Positions 17,997 to 26,278 of a stretch of DNA of 64,000 nucleotides are shown here, in pieces. A model generated the notes under the pieces. That model did no database searches and was not told the origin of the DNA. It worked only from the letters and a program-made list of their open reading frames with translations. The stretch lies in assembly GCF_003989825.1 (NCBI RefSeq), contig NZ_RZHE01000006.1, positions 558,001 to 622,000 on the forward strand, given 5' to 3'. Origin of the DNA: Vreelandella populi (GTDB taxonomy: Bacteria; Pseudomonadota; Gammaproteobacteria; Pseudomonadales; Halomonadaceae). The translations under genes and the position numbers were made by a program. Within the stretch, counting starts at the first letter, position 1. Every line of letters starts with the position of its first letter.

Positions 17997-18830
17997 TTAA
18001 TCGTCGACCAGAAAGTTTTGGGTTGAGCCTGTTGTAGCTGCATCGCCTTCCAGCACGTTATCTTCGCTGCGGTCTTTCAGTTTGACGCCGGAAAGCTTTT
18101 GTTGGCGCGCCTCTTTCAAGAGTAGAAATAGCCGCCTGGCGGCTTCATCCATTTGCAGCCCGGCGGGGCGCACGTTGGAGATACAGTTGCGGCGGTCATC
18201 CTTGAGCCCCGGCTCAGGCGCCCAGGTCATATAAAGCCCCAGGCTATCCGGCGAGCCAAGCCCCGGCCGCTCGCCAATCATCACCAGTACCGCCTCGGCA
18301 TTAAGCAGCGCGCCAATTTCATCGCCAATCGCCACCCGGCCCTGCTCAACGATGGTGAGTGGTGCCAGCGGCCACTCGGCAGCGTCCTGCTCAAACTGCT
18401 GATAAAGCGCTTTTAAAAACGGCAGGCTGTTCTGCTGTACCGCTAGAGCAGAAAGCCCATCAACTACCACTACGGCAAGCGCCACACGCGATTGCGAAGC
18501 GGCTGCTGCGTGTAAGCGCTCACGCGAGTCATCATTCAAGCGGCGGCCAAAATCAGGGCGCTGAAGATACATGGCGCGATCTTCTGCCTGGCTGTGCAGA
18601 CGTAGCGGCGTCTCTTTCAAGGCAAACGTTTCTTGCAGCTCGCGGGCCAGCGTGTCTACCTCCAGCGGGCAGTGCACCGCGTCCTGTGCCTGGGCGTGGG
18701 CCAGTTGAAACTCCAACAGCTTGCGGGTGGGCAAGCTGACACCCGCCCGGCCCAAACCGATGCGGGCATCGGTAAACGCGCGCAGCCGCTCCCAGGAGTT
18801 TTCAACCACGATAGGTTTGCTAGACGTCAT
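17997..18830 (-). CDS. eutC: Ethanolamine ammonia-lyase small subunit EutC
   Basis: 277 residues. Small subunit of the adenosylcobalamin-dependent lyase that turns ethanolamine into acetaldehyde and ammonia. Family segments: WERLRAFTDARIGLGRAGVSLPTRKLLEFQLAHAQA with the conserved Arg, VALAVVVVDGLSALAVQ, IGERPGLGSPDSLGLYMTW (Cbl and substrate region) and DDRRNCISNVRPAGL near the C-terminus. It has a short extra C-terminal tail of about 25 residues, acidic and Thr/Ser rich. The start at 18830 overlaps the eutB end by 11 bases; an upstream in-frame Met lies inside eutB. Confidence 0.96.
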   Translation of the reverse strand: MTSSKPIVVENSWERLRAFTDARIGLGRAGVSLPTRKLLEFQLAHAQAQDAVHCPLEVDTLARELQETFALKETPLRLHSQAEDRAMYLQRPDFGRRLNDDSRERLHAAAASQSRVALAVVVVDGLSALAVQQNSLPFLKALYQQFEQDAAEWPLAPLTIVEQGRVAIGDEIGALLNAEAVLVMIGERPGLGSPDSLGLYMTWAPEPGLKDDRRNCISNVRPAGLQMDEAARRLFLLLKEARQQKLSGVKLKDRSEDNVLEGDAATTGSTQNFLVDD

Positions 18831-20235
18831 GACGCGGCTCCTTGGGCAGGTGGCGCAGGCTATTGGCAAACGCGGCAGGCAACTGGTCGTTTAGCCGGTG
18901 CGTTTCCATATCTTGAAAAATCTGCATCTCGGCCAGCCAGCGCTCGAACTCGGGCGCGGCTTTTAGCCCAAGTACACGGCGGGCGTAGAGCGCATCGTGA
19001 AACGAGGTGGTCTGATAGTTGAGCATGATGTCGTCAGACCCCGGAATACCCATCACGAAGTTGCAGCCCGCCACACCCAACAGGGTCAGCAGGTTGTCCA
19101 TATCGTTCTGATCGGCTTCGGCGTGGTTGGTGTAGCAAACGTCGCAGCCCATGGGCACGCCCAGGAGCTTGGCGCAGAAGTGGTCCTCAAGCCCGGCCCG
19201 GGTAATCTCTTTGCCGTCGAACAGATACTCGGGGCCGATAAAACCCACCACCGTATTGACCAGCAGCGGGTTGAATTTACGCGCAACCGCATAGGCGCGG
19301 GCCTCGCAGGTCTGCTGGTCAAGGCCATGGTGAGCATCGGCAGAAAGCGCGCTCCCCTGGCCGGTTTCAAAGTACATGACGTTGCGCCCGACCGTTCCCC
19401 GGTTAAGCGACTGCGCCGCCGCCTCGGCCTCGGCGAGCGTGCTTAAATCGAACCCGAAGCTGCGGTTGGTCGCTTCGGTACCGCCAATCGACTGAAACAC
19501 CAGATCCACCGGGGCGCCCTGCTCGATCGCCTCCAACGTATTGGTCACATGGGTAAGCACGCAGGACTGGGTGGGAATCTGATACTTCTGAATCACATCA
19601 TCCATCAGGCGCATCAGCTTCACACTTTGGGCCACGTTATCGGTGGCCGGATTGATGCCGATCACCGCATCGCCGCTGCCGTAGAGAAGTCCATCCAGAA
19701 TGCTTGCCGCAATGCCCGTGACATCATCCGTCGGGTGGTTGGGCTGAAGGCGGGTGGAGAGCCTGCCGGGCAGGCCGATGGTGTTGCGAAAGGCCGTGGT
19801 GACCCGGCACTTCTTACCTACCAGAATCAGATCCTGATTACGCATCAATTTGCTCACCGCCGCGGCCATTTCCGGCGTAATGCCAGGGCGAACGGCGGTG
19901 AGGGCTTCAGAAGTTGCCTGATCCGAGAGCAGCCAGTTGCGAAAATCGCCGACCGTTAAATGCCGGATGGGCGCAAAGGCCTTGGCGTTATGGTCGTCGA
20001 TAATCAGCCGGGTGATTTCATCTTGCTCATAAGGGATCAGTGCGTCGTTCAAGAACGTGGTCAGCGGTAGATCCGCCAGTACCATTTGCGCGACCACGCG
20101 CTCTTCAGCCGTTTCGGCGATCACGCCCGCCAACCGATCGCCCGAACGGGCCGGAGTCGCTTTGGCCATCAGTTCGGCTAAGCTTTTAAAGCGATAGTGT
20201 CGGCTGCCTACCGTGGAGTGAAAGCTTTGAGCCAT
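18820..20235 (-). CDS. eutB: Ethanolamine ammonia-lyase large subunit EutB
   Basis: 471 residues, slightly longer than E. coli EutB (453). TIM-barrel catalytic subunit binding coenzyme B12 and ethanolamine. Visible motifs are the Met/Arg helix in the N-terminal domain, GRLSTRLQPNHPTDD, GDAVIGINPATDNV, VFQSIGGTEATNRSFGFDL, MYFETGQGSALSADAHHGLDQQTCEARAYA and MGIPGSDDIMLNYQTTSFHDAL. AAGGAA precedes the ATG. First gene of eutB-eutC-eat. No shell proteins, EutA reactivase or acetaldehyde dehydrogenase are present, so this is the simple, non-compartment form seen in Pseudomonas and Halomonas. No regulator is next to it. Confidence 0.97.
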   Translation of the reverse strand: MAQSFHSTVGSRHYRFKSLAELMAKATPARSGDRLAGVIAETAEERVVAQMVLADLPLTTFLNDALIPYEQDEITRLIIDDHNAKAFAPIRHLTVGDFRNWLLSDQATSEALTAVRPGITPEMAAAVSKLMRNQDLILVGKKCRVTTAFRNTIGLPGRLSTRLQPNHPTDDVTGIAASILDGLLYGSGDAVIGINPATDNVAQSVKLMRLMDDVIQKYQIPTQSCVLTHVTNTLEAIEQGAPVDLVFQSIGGTEATNRSFGFDLSTLAEAEAAAQSLNRGTVGRNVMYFETGQGSALSADAHHGLDQQTCEARAYAVARKFNPLLVNTVVGFIGPEYLFDGKEITRAGLEDHFCAKLLGVPMGCDVCYTNHAEADQNDMDNLLTLLGVAGCNFVMGIPGSDDIMLNYQTTSFHDALYARRVLGLKAAPEFERWLAEMQIFQDMETHRLNDQLPAAFANSLRHLPKEPRHDV

Positions 20236-20365
20236 GGAGTTTCCTTGTATTTATTTTTCCAACGTCAGGCGTTACGAAAAAGAACGTTATTGGGTTTAAC
20301 CATAGCGCCTTTACGATAGCGGCGCCCGGTGTTCATGGGTTGCCGCCCATACACTCAATGTTTTT

Positions 20366-20557
20366 ATGAGCACATTTCGTGCCAACATGCCCAACGTATC
20401 GGTAAAACGCTTTCGTCGCCTGTTTAATGATGAGCAGTCCCGCGTGATTGAAATGGCCTGGGAAGACCGCACACCCTTTGAAGCCATCGAAACGCTGCTG
20501 GGCCTTTCTGAGTCGGGTGTAGCGCGCGGCTACTTCCCGACACAATACAAACGCTGA
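20366..20557 (+). pseudogene. Truncated DUF2805 / TIGR03643 family relic
   Basis: 63 residues. The middle, RVIEMAWEDRTPFEAIETLLGLSE, is a near-exact DUF2805 (TIGR03643) signature. The family continues with a Met-Arg-Arg and a Ser-Phe-x-x-Trp-Arg stretch and a basic C-terminus, but here the frame switches after GLSES to unrelated residues and stops within 13 codons. None of the three frames downstream restores the missing part, so a deletion is more likely than a single frameshift. It may be non-functional. The family's function is unknown. Confidence 0.6.
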
Positions 20558-20599
20558 TATTTTCTTCATGAGTTAATGCAGTGCTTTTTAATCGCCTTT

Positions 20600-20622
20600 A
20601 AATTGTTATAATATTACATAAC
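20600..20622 (+). promoter_or_regulatory. Candidate Zur box over the -10 of the COG0523 gene
   Basis: TTGTTATAATATTACAT at 20603-20619 fits the gammaproteobacterial Zur consensus core GTTATANTATAAC with one mismatch; flanking bases extend the fit to about 18 of 22 positions. A perfect -10 hexamer TATAAT (20607-20612) lies inside it, so binding would block the promoter. Box position and match are visible; repression by zinc-loaded Zur is inference supported by the downstream gene family. Confidence 0.75.
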
Positions 20623-20649
20623 ATAGAACCGTTTAGAGGTGTGCTAGCA

Positions 20650-21876
20650 ATGACTGCGTTTTCCCCCCTACCCGTGACGGTGCTGTCGGGCTTTCTGGGT
20701 GCCGGTAAAACCACCGTGCTCAATCATATTTTGGCCAATCGTGAAGGCCTTCGCGTGGCGGTAATCGTCAACGATATGAGCGAGGTGAATATCGACGGCG
20801 CGCTGGTGCGCGGCGGCCCTGGCGAATCGACCCTGGACAGCGAAGTGGCACTGAACCGCAGTGAAGAGCGCCTGGTGGAAATGAGCAACGGCTGCATTTG
20901 CTGCACCTTGCGTGAAGACCTGCTTATCGAGGTTAACCAGCTCGCCAAAGAGGGCAAGTTTGATTATCTGGTGATTGAATCGACCGGTATTTCTGAACCG
21001 CTACCCGTTGCGGAAACCTTTACCTTTGAAGATGAAAGCGGTCAAAGCCTTTCCCACGTGGCCCGTCTGGATACCCTGGTAACGGTAGTGGATGGCGCCA
21101 ACTTCCTTAAGCAGTACCGCGAAGCGCAAAGCCTGGAAGAGGCTGGCGAGAGCCTGGGCGAAGAAGACGAGCGTAACGTGGCCGACCTGCTGGTCGACCA
21201 GATAGAGTTTTGCGATGTGCTGTTAATCAGTAAAACGGACCTGATCAGCGACGAAGAGCTGGCCTCGTTAAAGGCTATTCTGCGTTCGCTTAACCCGGAT
21301 GCAGAGCTCGTGCCCATCCGCCAGGGCGGCGTACCGTTGAATAAAGTGCTGAATACCGGCAGATTCGATTTTGAACGCGCCCAGCAGGCGCCGGGCTGGT
21401 TGAAAGAGATGCGCGGCGAGCACGTACCCGAAACCGAAGAGTACGGCATCGGCAGCTTCGCTTACCATGCGCGTCGCCCTTTTCATCCGGCCAAGTTTCA
21501 CGACCTTCTCCATTCGGAGTGGTTTGGCGAGGGGCTGCTGCGTTCCAAAGGGTTCTTTTGGTTGGCCACACGCCCGCAGTGGGCCGGCCAGTGGAGCCAG
21601 GCGGGCGGTATCGCCCACCACGGGGTGGCGGGCATGTTCTGGAAAGCCATCCCCGAAGAGCGCTGGCCGGAAGACCCGGAATACCGCGAATTCATTCAGG
21701 AAAAGTGGCAGGAGCCGTTTGGCGATATGCGCCAGGAGCTGGTGTTTATCGGCCAGGGGCTGGATCAAACCCGTATGCGCGAAGCGCTGGATGCCTGCCT
21801 ACTCAGTGAAGGTGAGCTATTAGAAGGGATGGAGCGTTGGAAAGCACTGCCTGACCCCTTCCCCGCCTGGGAATAA
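20650..21876 (+). CDS. zigA: COG0523 GTPase, ZigA/YciC-type zinc metallochaperone
   Basis: 408 residues. G3E-family GTPase with Walker [10 protein letters not shown] (14-22), the CxCC metal site Cys82, Cys84 and Cys85 (GCICC), Walker B/ESTG ([10 protein letters not shown]) and SKTD base motif. The C-terminal CobW_C domain has [19 protein letters not shown] and a [21 protein letters not shown] block typical of the ZigA/YciC subgroup, which is Zur-repressed and helps keep zinc enzymes metallated under zinc starvation. AGAGG precedes the ATG at 20650; a GTG at 20641 is too close to it. Monocistronic, ended by a strong terminator. The upstream Zur-like box supports the assignment. Confidence 0.88.
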   Translation: MTAFSPLPVTVLSGFLGAGKTTVLNHILANREGLRVAVIVNDMSEVNIDGALVRGGPGESTLDSEVALNRSEERLVEMSNGCICCTLREDLLIEVNQLAKEGKFDYLVIESTGISEPLPVAETFTFEDESGQSLSHVARLDTLVTVVDGANFLKQYREAQSLEEAGESLGEEDERNVADLLVDQIEFCDVLLISKTDLISDEELASLKAILRSLNPDAELVPIRQGGVPLNKVLNTGRFDFERAQQAPGWLKEMRGEHVPETEEYGIGSFAYHARRPFHPAKFHDLLHSEWFGEGLLRSKGFFWLATRPQWAGQWSQAGGIAHHGVAGMFWKAIPEERWPEDPEYREFIQEKWQEPFGDMRQELVFIGQGLDQTRMREALDACLLSEGELLEGMERWKALPDPFPAWE

Positions 21877-21895
21877 GCGCGCAGGTAAATAAGCT

Positions 21896-21930
21896 AAAAG
21901 GCCTCAGATGTTATCTGAGGCCTTTTCTTT
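21896..21930. terminator. Bidirectional intrinsic terminator
   Basis: AAAAGGCCTCAGAT (21896-21909), a 3-base loop, then ATCTGAGGCCTTTT (21913-21926): a perfect 14-bp stem with A and T runs on its sides. It serves the zigA-like gene rightward and the PepSY gene leftward. Confidence 0.95.
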
Positions 21931-21951
21931 TGCAGCTTGCTATCAGCGTTG

Positions 21952-23346
21952 TTAGACGTTTTGACGCTTGCCGGATGCGACCCATCGAAGCACATCAATT
22001 ATCGAAATAATCACCAGGCTGACGCCGAGTACCGGTAAAGCGAACCCTAAGAGCACCAGGGTGACGAACAGGCTTAACTGAGTGATCAGAGGAAGCATAA
22101 TAAACAGTGCCGTCATGGTCTGCGCCTGGTTAACCGTGGTGCTTTTGATGCGCTGCCACCACATCCGATAGCCCCAGATAATCAGGAAAACCAGGGCGGT
22201 GGCAAACAGAGCCAACACAAGCTGATTGATCAGCCCAAAGAGAACGCCCATATGTAAATCAATGCCCCAACGCGTCAGCTTTGCTGCCAGAGGGAAGGTA
22301 GAAAAATCCGTCTGATCGAGAATTTGCATATCACCGGGATTCAGGGCGACCTGATCTACCTGGGTAGGCCAGCGTCGGTCAATTTCCGATACCCGCCACG
22401 CTCGGCCTTCACCGGCAGGCGGCTCTACCTGAATCATCTCTGCCAGTAGCCCTGCATGTCGGGCCGCTTCAAGCGCCTGGTCAAATCCTTCAGGGCTTGC
22501 ATACTCCCCGGCTTCGGGGGTGTGGCTCATGCCATGGTCGGCGTGCATATCGTGATGGGCATGAGGGTCATGACCTGCCGCATCGTCGGGCGCTTCAAGC
22601 ACGGTAGACACACTGGGCGTACCCCAGCCCCAGGCTTGCCTTAATTCCCCAATGTTGCCGCCGGCCCATTGCGACCAGGTAAGCCCGGTGGCTGAAAAGA
22701 ACAGCAGCCCGACGACCGCAAACGCTCCCACGGTGGCGTGGTGGCGCCTGGGTGCCATACGCGGGCTGGCGTTTTTGAGCGCTTTACGGCGTGCTACCCA
22801 AAGCATGAGCCCGAGCAGGGCAATAACCCATAGCCAGGAGGCGGCCAGCTCGCTATACAGTCGTCCGGTATCACCCAGCAGTAACCCCCGGTGGAATTGA
22901 TCGATAGCCGTACGAAAAGGCAGTATGCCGCTAGTGCCGTAAACCGTCATATCGCCCTTTATTTCGAGCGTGGCGGGGTCAATAAAAATGGCCCGGTGCT
23001 CAGAAGGCCCAAGCGCCGGGTCGGCAAACATGACCCGCGTGGTACTGTGAGCATCAGGCGCGGGGCGAACCGCAGCGGGAAGCCCCGCTTGCCCAGTGGC
23101 CAGCTGTGCCGCTTCAATTTGCCGTGCCAACGGCTGCGGCGCATTCTGAGTGCTTGCCGTTAGTGCATCGCGGTAAAGCCAGGTTTCCACCGAAGGTGTT
23201 AATACGTACACGATACCGGTTAAAGCGGCCACGAGAATAAAAGGCCCTACCAACAACCCAACGTAGAAGTGCATACGCATTAAAAACGCAAAAAGGATTT
23301 TCCCATTCCGCCTGGACGGCGCAGGGTCGGCTTTTTTCGATAGCAT
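21952..23346 (-). CDS. PepSY-associated TM domain protein (PiuB-like)
   Basis: 464 residues with four clear membrane helices: HFYVGLLVGPFILVAALTGIVYVL at about 27-50, a second near 175, a third near 215 and others at 375-460. The layout is that of the PepSY-TM (PiuB, COG3182) family, inner-membrane proteins often linked to siderophore or metal handling. A periplasmic loop is rich in His and Asp (DPHAHHDMHADHGMSH, about 260-275), pointing to metal binding. GGAAAG precedes the ATG. It is divergent from a His-rich DUF2946 protein, a recurrent pairing in TonB-linked iron or copper loci. No TonB receptor is in the window. Confidence 0.82.
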   Translation of the reverse strand: MLSKKADPAPSRRNGKILFAFLMRMHFYVGLLVGPFILVAALTGIVYVLTPSVETWLYRDALTASTQNAPQPLARQIEAAQLATGQAGLPAAVRPAPDAHSTTRVMFADPALGPSEHRAIFIDPATLEIKGDMTVYGTSGILPFRTAIDQFHRGLLLGDTGRLYSELAASWLWVIALLGLMLWVARRKALKNASPRMAPRRHHATVGAFAVVGLLFFSATGLTWSQWAGGNIGELRQAWGWGTPSVSTVLEAPDDAAGHDPHAHHDMHADHGMSHTPEAGEYASPEGFDQALEAARHAGLLAEMIQVEPPAGEGRAWRVSEIDRRWPTQVDQVALNPGDMQILDQTDFSTFPLAAKLTRWGIDLHMGVLFGLINQLVLALFATALVFLIIWGYRMWWQRIKSTTVNQAQTMTALFIMLPLITQLSLFVTLVLLGFALPVLGVSLVIISIIDVLRWVASGKRQNV

Positions 23347-23610
23347 GGCTTATCTTTCCATAAAGGTTTTAAAGCGAACTTTCTTGCACAGAGCATTTGA
23401 AAAAAATATCGATATTAAAAACTACTTAATGACACAACAAGCTCAATAAAACTCAAACCATTAATATAAAGCGTGCGACGTTTAACCCTTAACACACGGT
23501 GTATTTTCAGATGCTATAAAACCAGCCACTATTTGACAGATAATGTAATGGTCGCCCCGAGCAAGACTGCTACAATACGGCTTCTGTTAGCGCCGTAAGG
23601 GCTGAATTTG

Positions 23611-24171
23611 ATGCCACTGTCTCACTCAGCACGTTTACTCTACTATCGCTGCACATTGGTGATGGCATGGGTAGCCATGTGTCTGTTATTTGCGGGCCCG
23701 CTCATTTCTCAGTTTCAGGCCAGTCATCAGGGTCATCACCATAGCCATCACGCCCACCAGGCTCATGATTCTTCCCGTGACCACGGTGCTCACAGTGATC
23801 CCCATTCTGGGCATGCTGAGCACCACCATCAAGCGCGCCTGGCTACCCTGCAGGATACGGCGATGGGCCTGCCGCCTTTCAACGCCCTGTCGGATTGGCA
23901 CAACCAGTGTGGCTACTGTGAATTGTGGCAGCACAGCCCGTCGCTCACCATTGCGTTACCCGCCATTGCCAGCGAAGCGTTTGTGGTGCTTGGCGGTGTA
24001 TTTCTTGCGCCGCAAGCCGGTGCGCTTTTTCAGCATAACTACCCGCACGCATTAACCCGCGGGCCGCCCTCTTTTAACGTTGGCTATATAAAACAACCTG
24101 CGCGAGCTGTGCTTATAGTAGCGCGTAAAGACAAAAAAGAAACAGGGCTGTTAGGCTTTTTTAAAGCATAA
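23611..24171 (+). CDS. DUF2946 domain protein, histidine-rich
   Basis: 186 residues. One N-terminal hydrophobic segment (LVMAWVAMCLLFAGPLI) acts as signal or anchor, followed by a strongly His-rich stretch (HHHSHHAHQAHDSS..., about 41-74 with some fifteen His) and the DUF2946 core with CGYCELWQHSPS (two Cys plus His). Such proteins are thought to be periplasmic or membrane copper-handling factors, but no function is established. Start is the ATG at 23611. The divergent 264-base spacer with the PepSY gene holds the palindrome AATATCGATATT (23405-23416) and is AT rich. Confidence 0.78.
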   Translation: MPLSHSARLLYYRCTLVMAWVAMCLLFAGPLISQFQASHQGHHHSHHAHQAHDSSRDHGAHSDPHSGHAEHHHQARLATLQDTAMGLPPFNALSDWHNQCGYCELWQHSPSLTIALPAIASEAFVVLGGVFLAPQAGALFQHNYPHALTRGPPSFNVGYIKQPARAVLIVARKDKKETGLLGFFKA

Positions 24172-24300
24172 CAAGGCTCGGTTTTAGTGCGTCCTTAACT
24201 TCTATATAACAACTTAAAAATATCTATTTATTCTCACTTTACCTTTTACCTCCTTCTACCCAACACTCTTTTAATTACTTTTCATATTATAAATAGCCGT

Positions 24301-24323
24301 AAAAAAGCCAGCTAAACGCTGGC
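24301..24323 (-). terminator. Terminator of the TRAP transporter operon
   Basis: Read leftward, GCCAGC-GTTTA-GCTGGC followed by six T (rc of 24301-24323). It lies 70 bases beyond the dctM stop. Another stem, GGGAGCC (24358-24364) with GGCTCCC (24374-24380), lies closer to the gene and can act in either direction. The rest of the 221-base gap is AT rich with no gene seen. Confidence 0.8.
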
Positions 24324-24392
24324 CAATAAGAGTAACCATTAGTTCGTATGTTTAACAGGGAGCCTACCTAGGCGGCTCCCTTTCAACCAGGC

Positions 24393-25706
24393 TTAACGCA
24401 CCATACTGGGCAGCCACGTTGCCAAGGTCGGGAACACGATCAGCAAAGCAACCAAGAGCATAGAACAGACAATATACGGAACAGCCGCTGAGTAGATTTC
24501 CCGCATGGTAGTTCCAGGTGGGGCAACGCCCTTCATGACGAACAGCAACAGCCCAAGCGGCGGTGTCGAGAAACTGATTTCCAGCGCCAGCAGCACCACG
24601 ACACCAAACCAGACCAGATCAAACCCTAATGCCTGCGCCAGCGGGAAGAAAATTGGTACGGTAAGCATCATGATGGAGATCTGCTCCATAAAGGTACCCA
24701 GCACCAGCAGTACGGCAAACATGGCCAAGAGCATCAGAATAGGGGATAAATCAAAGCTGGTCGCCCACTGAATCAGCCCGCCCGACGCCCCTGAAAAGCC
24801 CAGCAGTTGGCTGAACGTTGCCGAGCCGAACACGATCAGGTAGGCCATCAGCGTGACTTTTAGTGCCCCGGTTACGGAGAGCGCGAAGGCCTTCCAGGTC
24901 ATGCAACGGAAGATAAACGCCAGAATGATGACGCCTAGTGCCCCAAAGGCGGCGGCTTCTGAGGGCGTGGCAAACCCCACAAGCATGAGCGCCACGATAA
25001 TTACCATCACGCTGAGCATAGGCAGAATATCGGTCACGATCAGCTTGAGCTTGGCGCTTAAAGGTACGGGTTCAAGTTCATAGGCGGGTGCGGCAGCGGG
25101 ATCCATCTTGGTTTGAATAAAGATAGTGACAATATAGAAACCGGCCAACGTCAGTCCTGGTAGAATGCCCGCGATCAGCAGCGCCCCGATATCAACCTTG
25201 GCAAGCGTTGCCAAAAGCACCGCCAATGCTGACGGCGGAATAATGATCGCCAGGCCGCCGGTGCCCAAAATCGGGCCAATGGCCATTTTCTTTTTGTAGC
25301 CGCGCCGCTCCATTTCCGGCACCAAGAGCGAGCCCATCAGCGCAGTCGACCCCATGGAAGAGCCGCTTAGCGTTGAAAACGCCGTGCCGCCTACCACGGT
25401 CACGTAGGAAAGCCGCCCCGGCACCTTGCCCATCAGTTGATCGACCGCGTTGAACATTTTCATGCCAAGGCCGGTGCGGAAAAACAGCTCGCCCATCAAT
25501 AGAAAAAGCGGAATCGGCACCAGGTTAAAACTGGAGAGTGCGCCAAAACCGTTGTTGAGCATCTGCAGGATACCGGTTTGTCCGCCCATGAAATGCCAGG
25601 CGCCAATCACGTTGGCCGCTAGAAAGGCTAGAGCGATAGGCGTGCCGATTGCCATGAAGATAAGAATCAGCGAAAGCAGAAAAGCGAGTGCAAAGTACCA
25701 TTCCAT
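24393..25706 (-). CDS. TRAP transporter large permease (DctM family)
   Basis: 437 residues, about twelve hydrophobic segments. Family features: IPLFLLMGELFFRTGLGMKMFN near 65, GRLSYVTVVGGTAFSTLSGSSMGSTALMGSLLVPEM around 100-130, a GPILGTGGLAIIIPPSALAVLLA re-entrant loop, and FMEQISIMMLTVPIFFPLAQALGFD. This is the sodium-coupled transport subunit. The ATG overlaps the stop of the small permease gene by one base (TAATG), and the SBP gene is upstream, so a full dctP-dctQ-dctM set is present. It follows leuD at close range and is likely co-expressed with the hydro-lyase. Confidence 0.93.
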   Translation of the reverse strand: MEWYFALAFLLSLILIFMAIGTPIALAFLAANVIGAWHFMGGQTGILQMLNNGFGALSSFNLVPIPLFLLMGELFFRTGLGMKMFNAVDQLMGKVPGRLSYVTVVGGTAFSTLSGSSMGSTALMGSLLVPEMERRGYKKKMAIGPILGTGGLAIIIPPSALAVLLATLAKVDIGALLIAGILPGLTLAGFYIVTIFIQTKMDPAAAPAYELEPVPLSAKLKLIVTDILPMLSVMVIIVALMLVGFATPSEAAAFGALGVIILAFIFRCMTWKAFALSVTGALKVTLMAYLIVFGSATFSQLLGFSGASGGLIQWATSFDLSPILMLLAMFAVLLVLGTFMEQISIMMLTVPIFFPLAQALGFDLVWFGVVVLLALEISFSTPPLGLLLFVMKGVAPPGTTMREIYSAAVPYIVCSMLLVALLIVFPTLATWLPSMVR

Positions 25707-26212
25707 TATTCTTTAATCCCCGCTTCGCCGCTGTGAAGAATGTCATGGCCCACTACAAAGCGGCCAAATTCGATAGCCATCAAGGTAAAGCTGAGCGGAA
25801 ACACGATGGTCAACATCCACTTGGGCACAAAGAAAGCGCGCACATCGTAGTCATTACGCTCGATGTTGAGCAGAAACAGATCCAGCCCTTTCCATGCCAA
25901 TACGCCACAAACCACTACGCAGATAATTGATACCCCACGGCTTAATACATTAAGTACCGGCAGGGGCAGCGCGGCGGTCAAAAGCTCGATATGCACATGG
26001 CCTTTCTGGCGCACCAGCCAAGGCGCGCCCAACAACGTGAGATAGAACATGGCGTACTCGGTCGAGAGGAAAAACCACGCCGAAGGCTGAAGACCTAGAT
26101 TACGGATGACCACGGAAAGCACCACCGCCACCATCAGCCATACCAGCATGATGGCGGCAAGCAGTGCCATGCCGTTAAGCAGCAGCAAATAGCCGCGTTG
26201 TGCGTAGCGCAT
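25706..26212 (-). CDS. TRAP transporter small permease (DctQ family)
   Basis: 168 residues with four hydrophobic segments (about 8-30, 45-65, 85-105, 128-150). The motif following helix 2, WFFLSTEYAMFYLTLLGAPWLVRQKGHVHIEL, is the DctQ signature (E, then RxxxHVxIE-type). A longer frame reaches 26239, but ATG at 26212 fits the family start and a usable AGGGTC lies upstream. Overlaps dctM at the stop. Confidence 0.9.
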   Translation of the reverse strand: MRYAQRGYLLLLNGMALLAAIMLVWLMVAVVLSVVIRNLGLQPSAWFFLSTEYAMFYLTLLGAPWLVRQKGHVHIELLTAALPLPVLNVLSRGVSIICVVVCGVLAWKGLDLFLLNIERNDYDVRAFFVPKWMLTIVFPLSFTLMAIEFGRFVVGHDILHSGEAGIKE

Positions 26213-26278
26213 AAAAGACCCTGACGAAAATAGCCACACAGAAAAGGGCGCTATAGATAGGAGCGCCCAGCACGCTTT

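Noticed and set aside
23533..23576. TTGACA and TACAAT before the DUF2946 gene as a promoter
   Set aside because: The two hexamers are 32 bases apart, too far for sigma-70 use.
24172..24392. AT-rich spacer as a possible small RNA gene
   Set aside because: Only terminators can be recognised; no promoter or conserved structure is visible.
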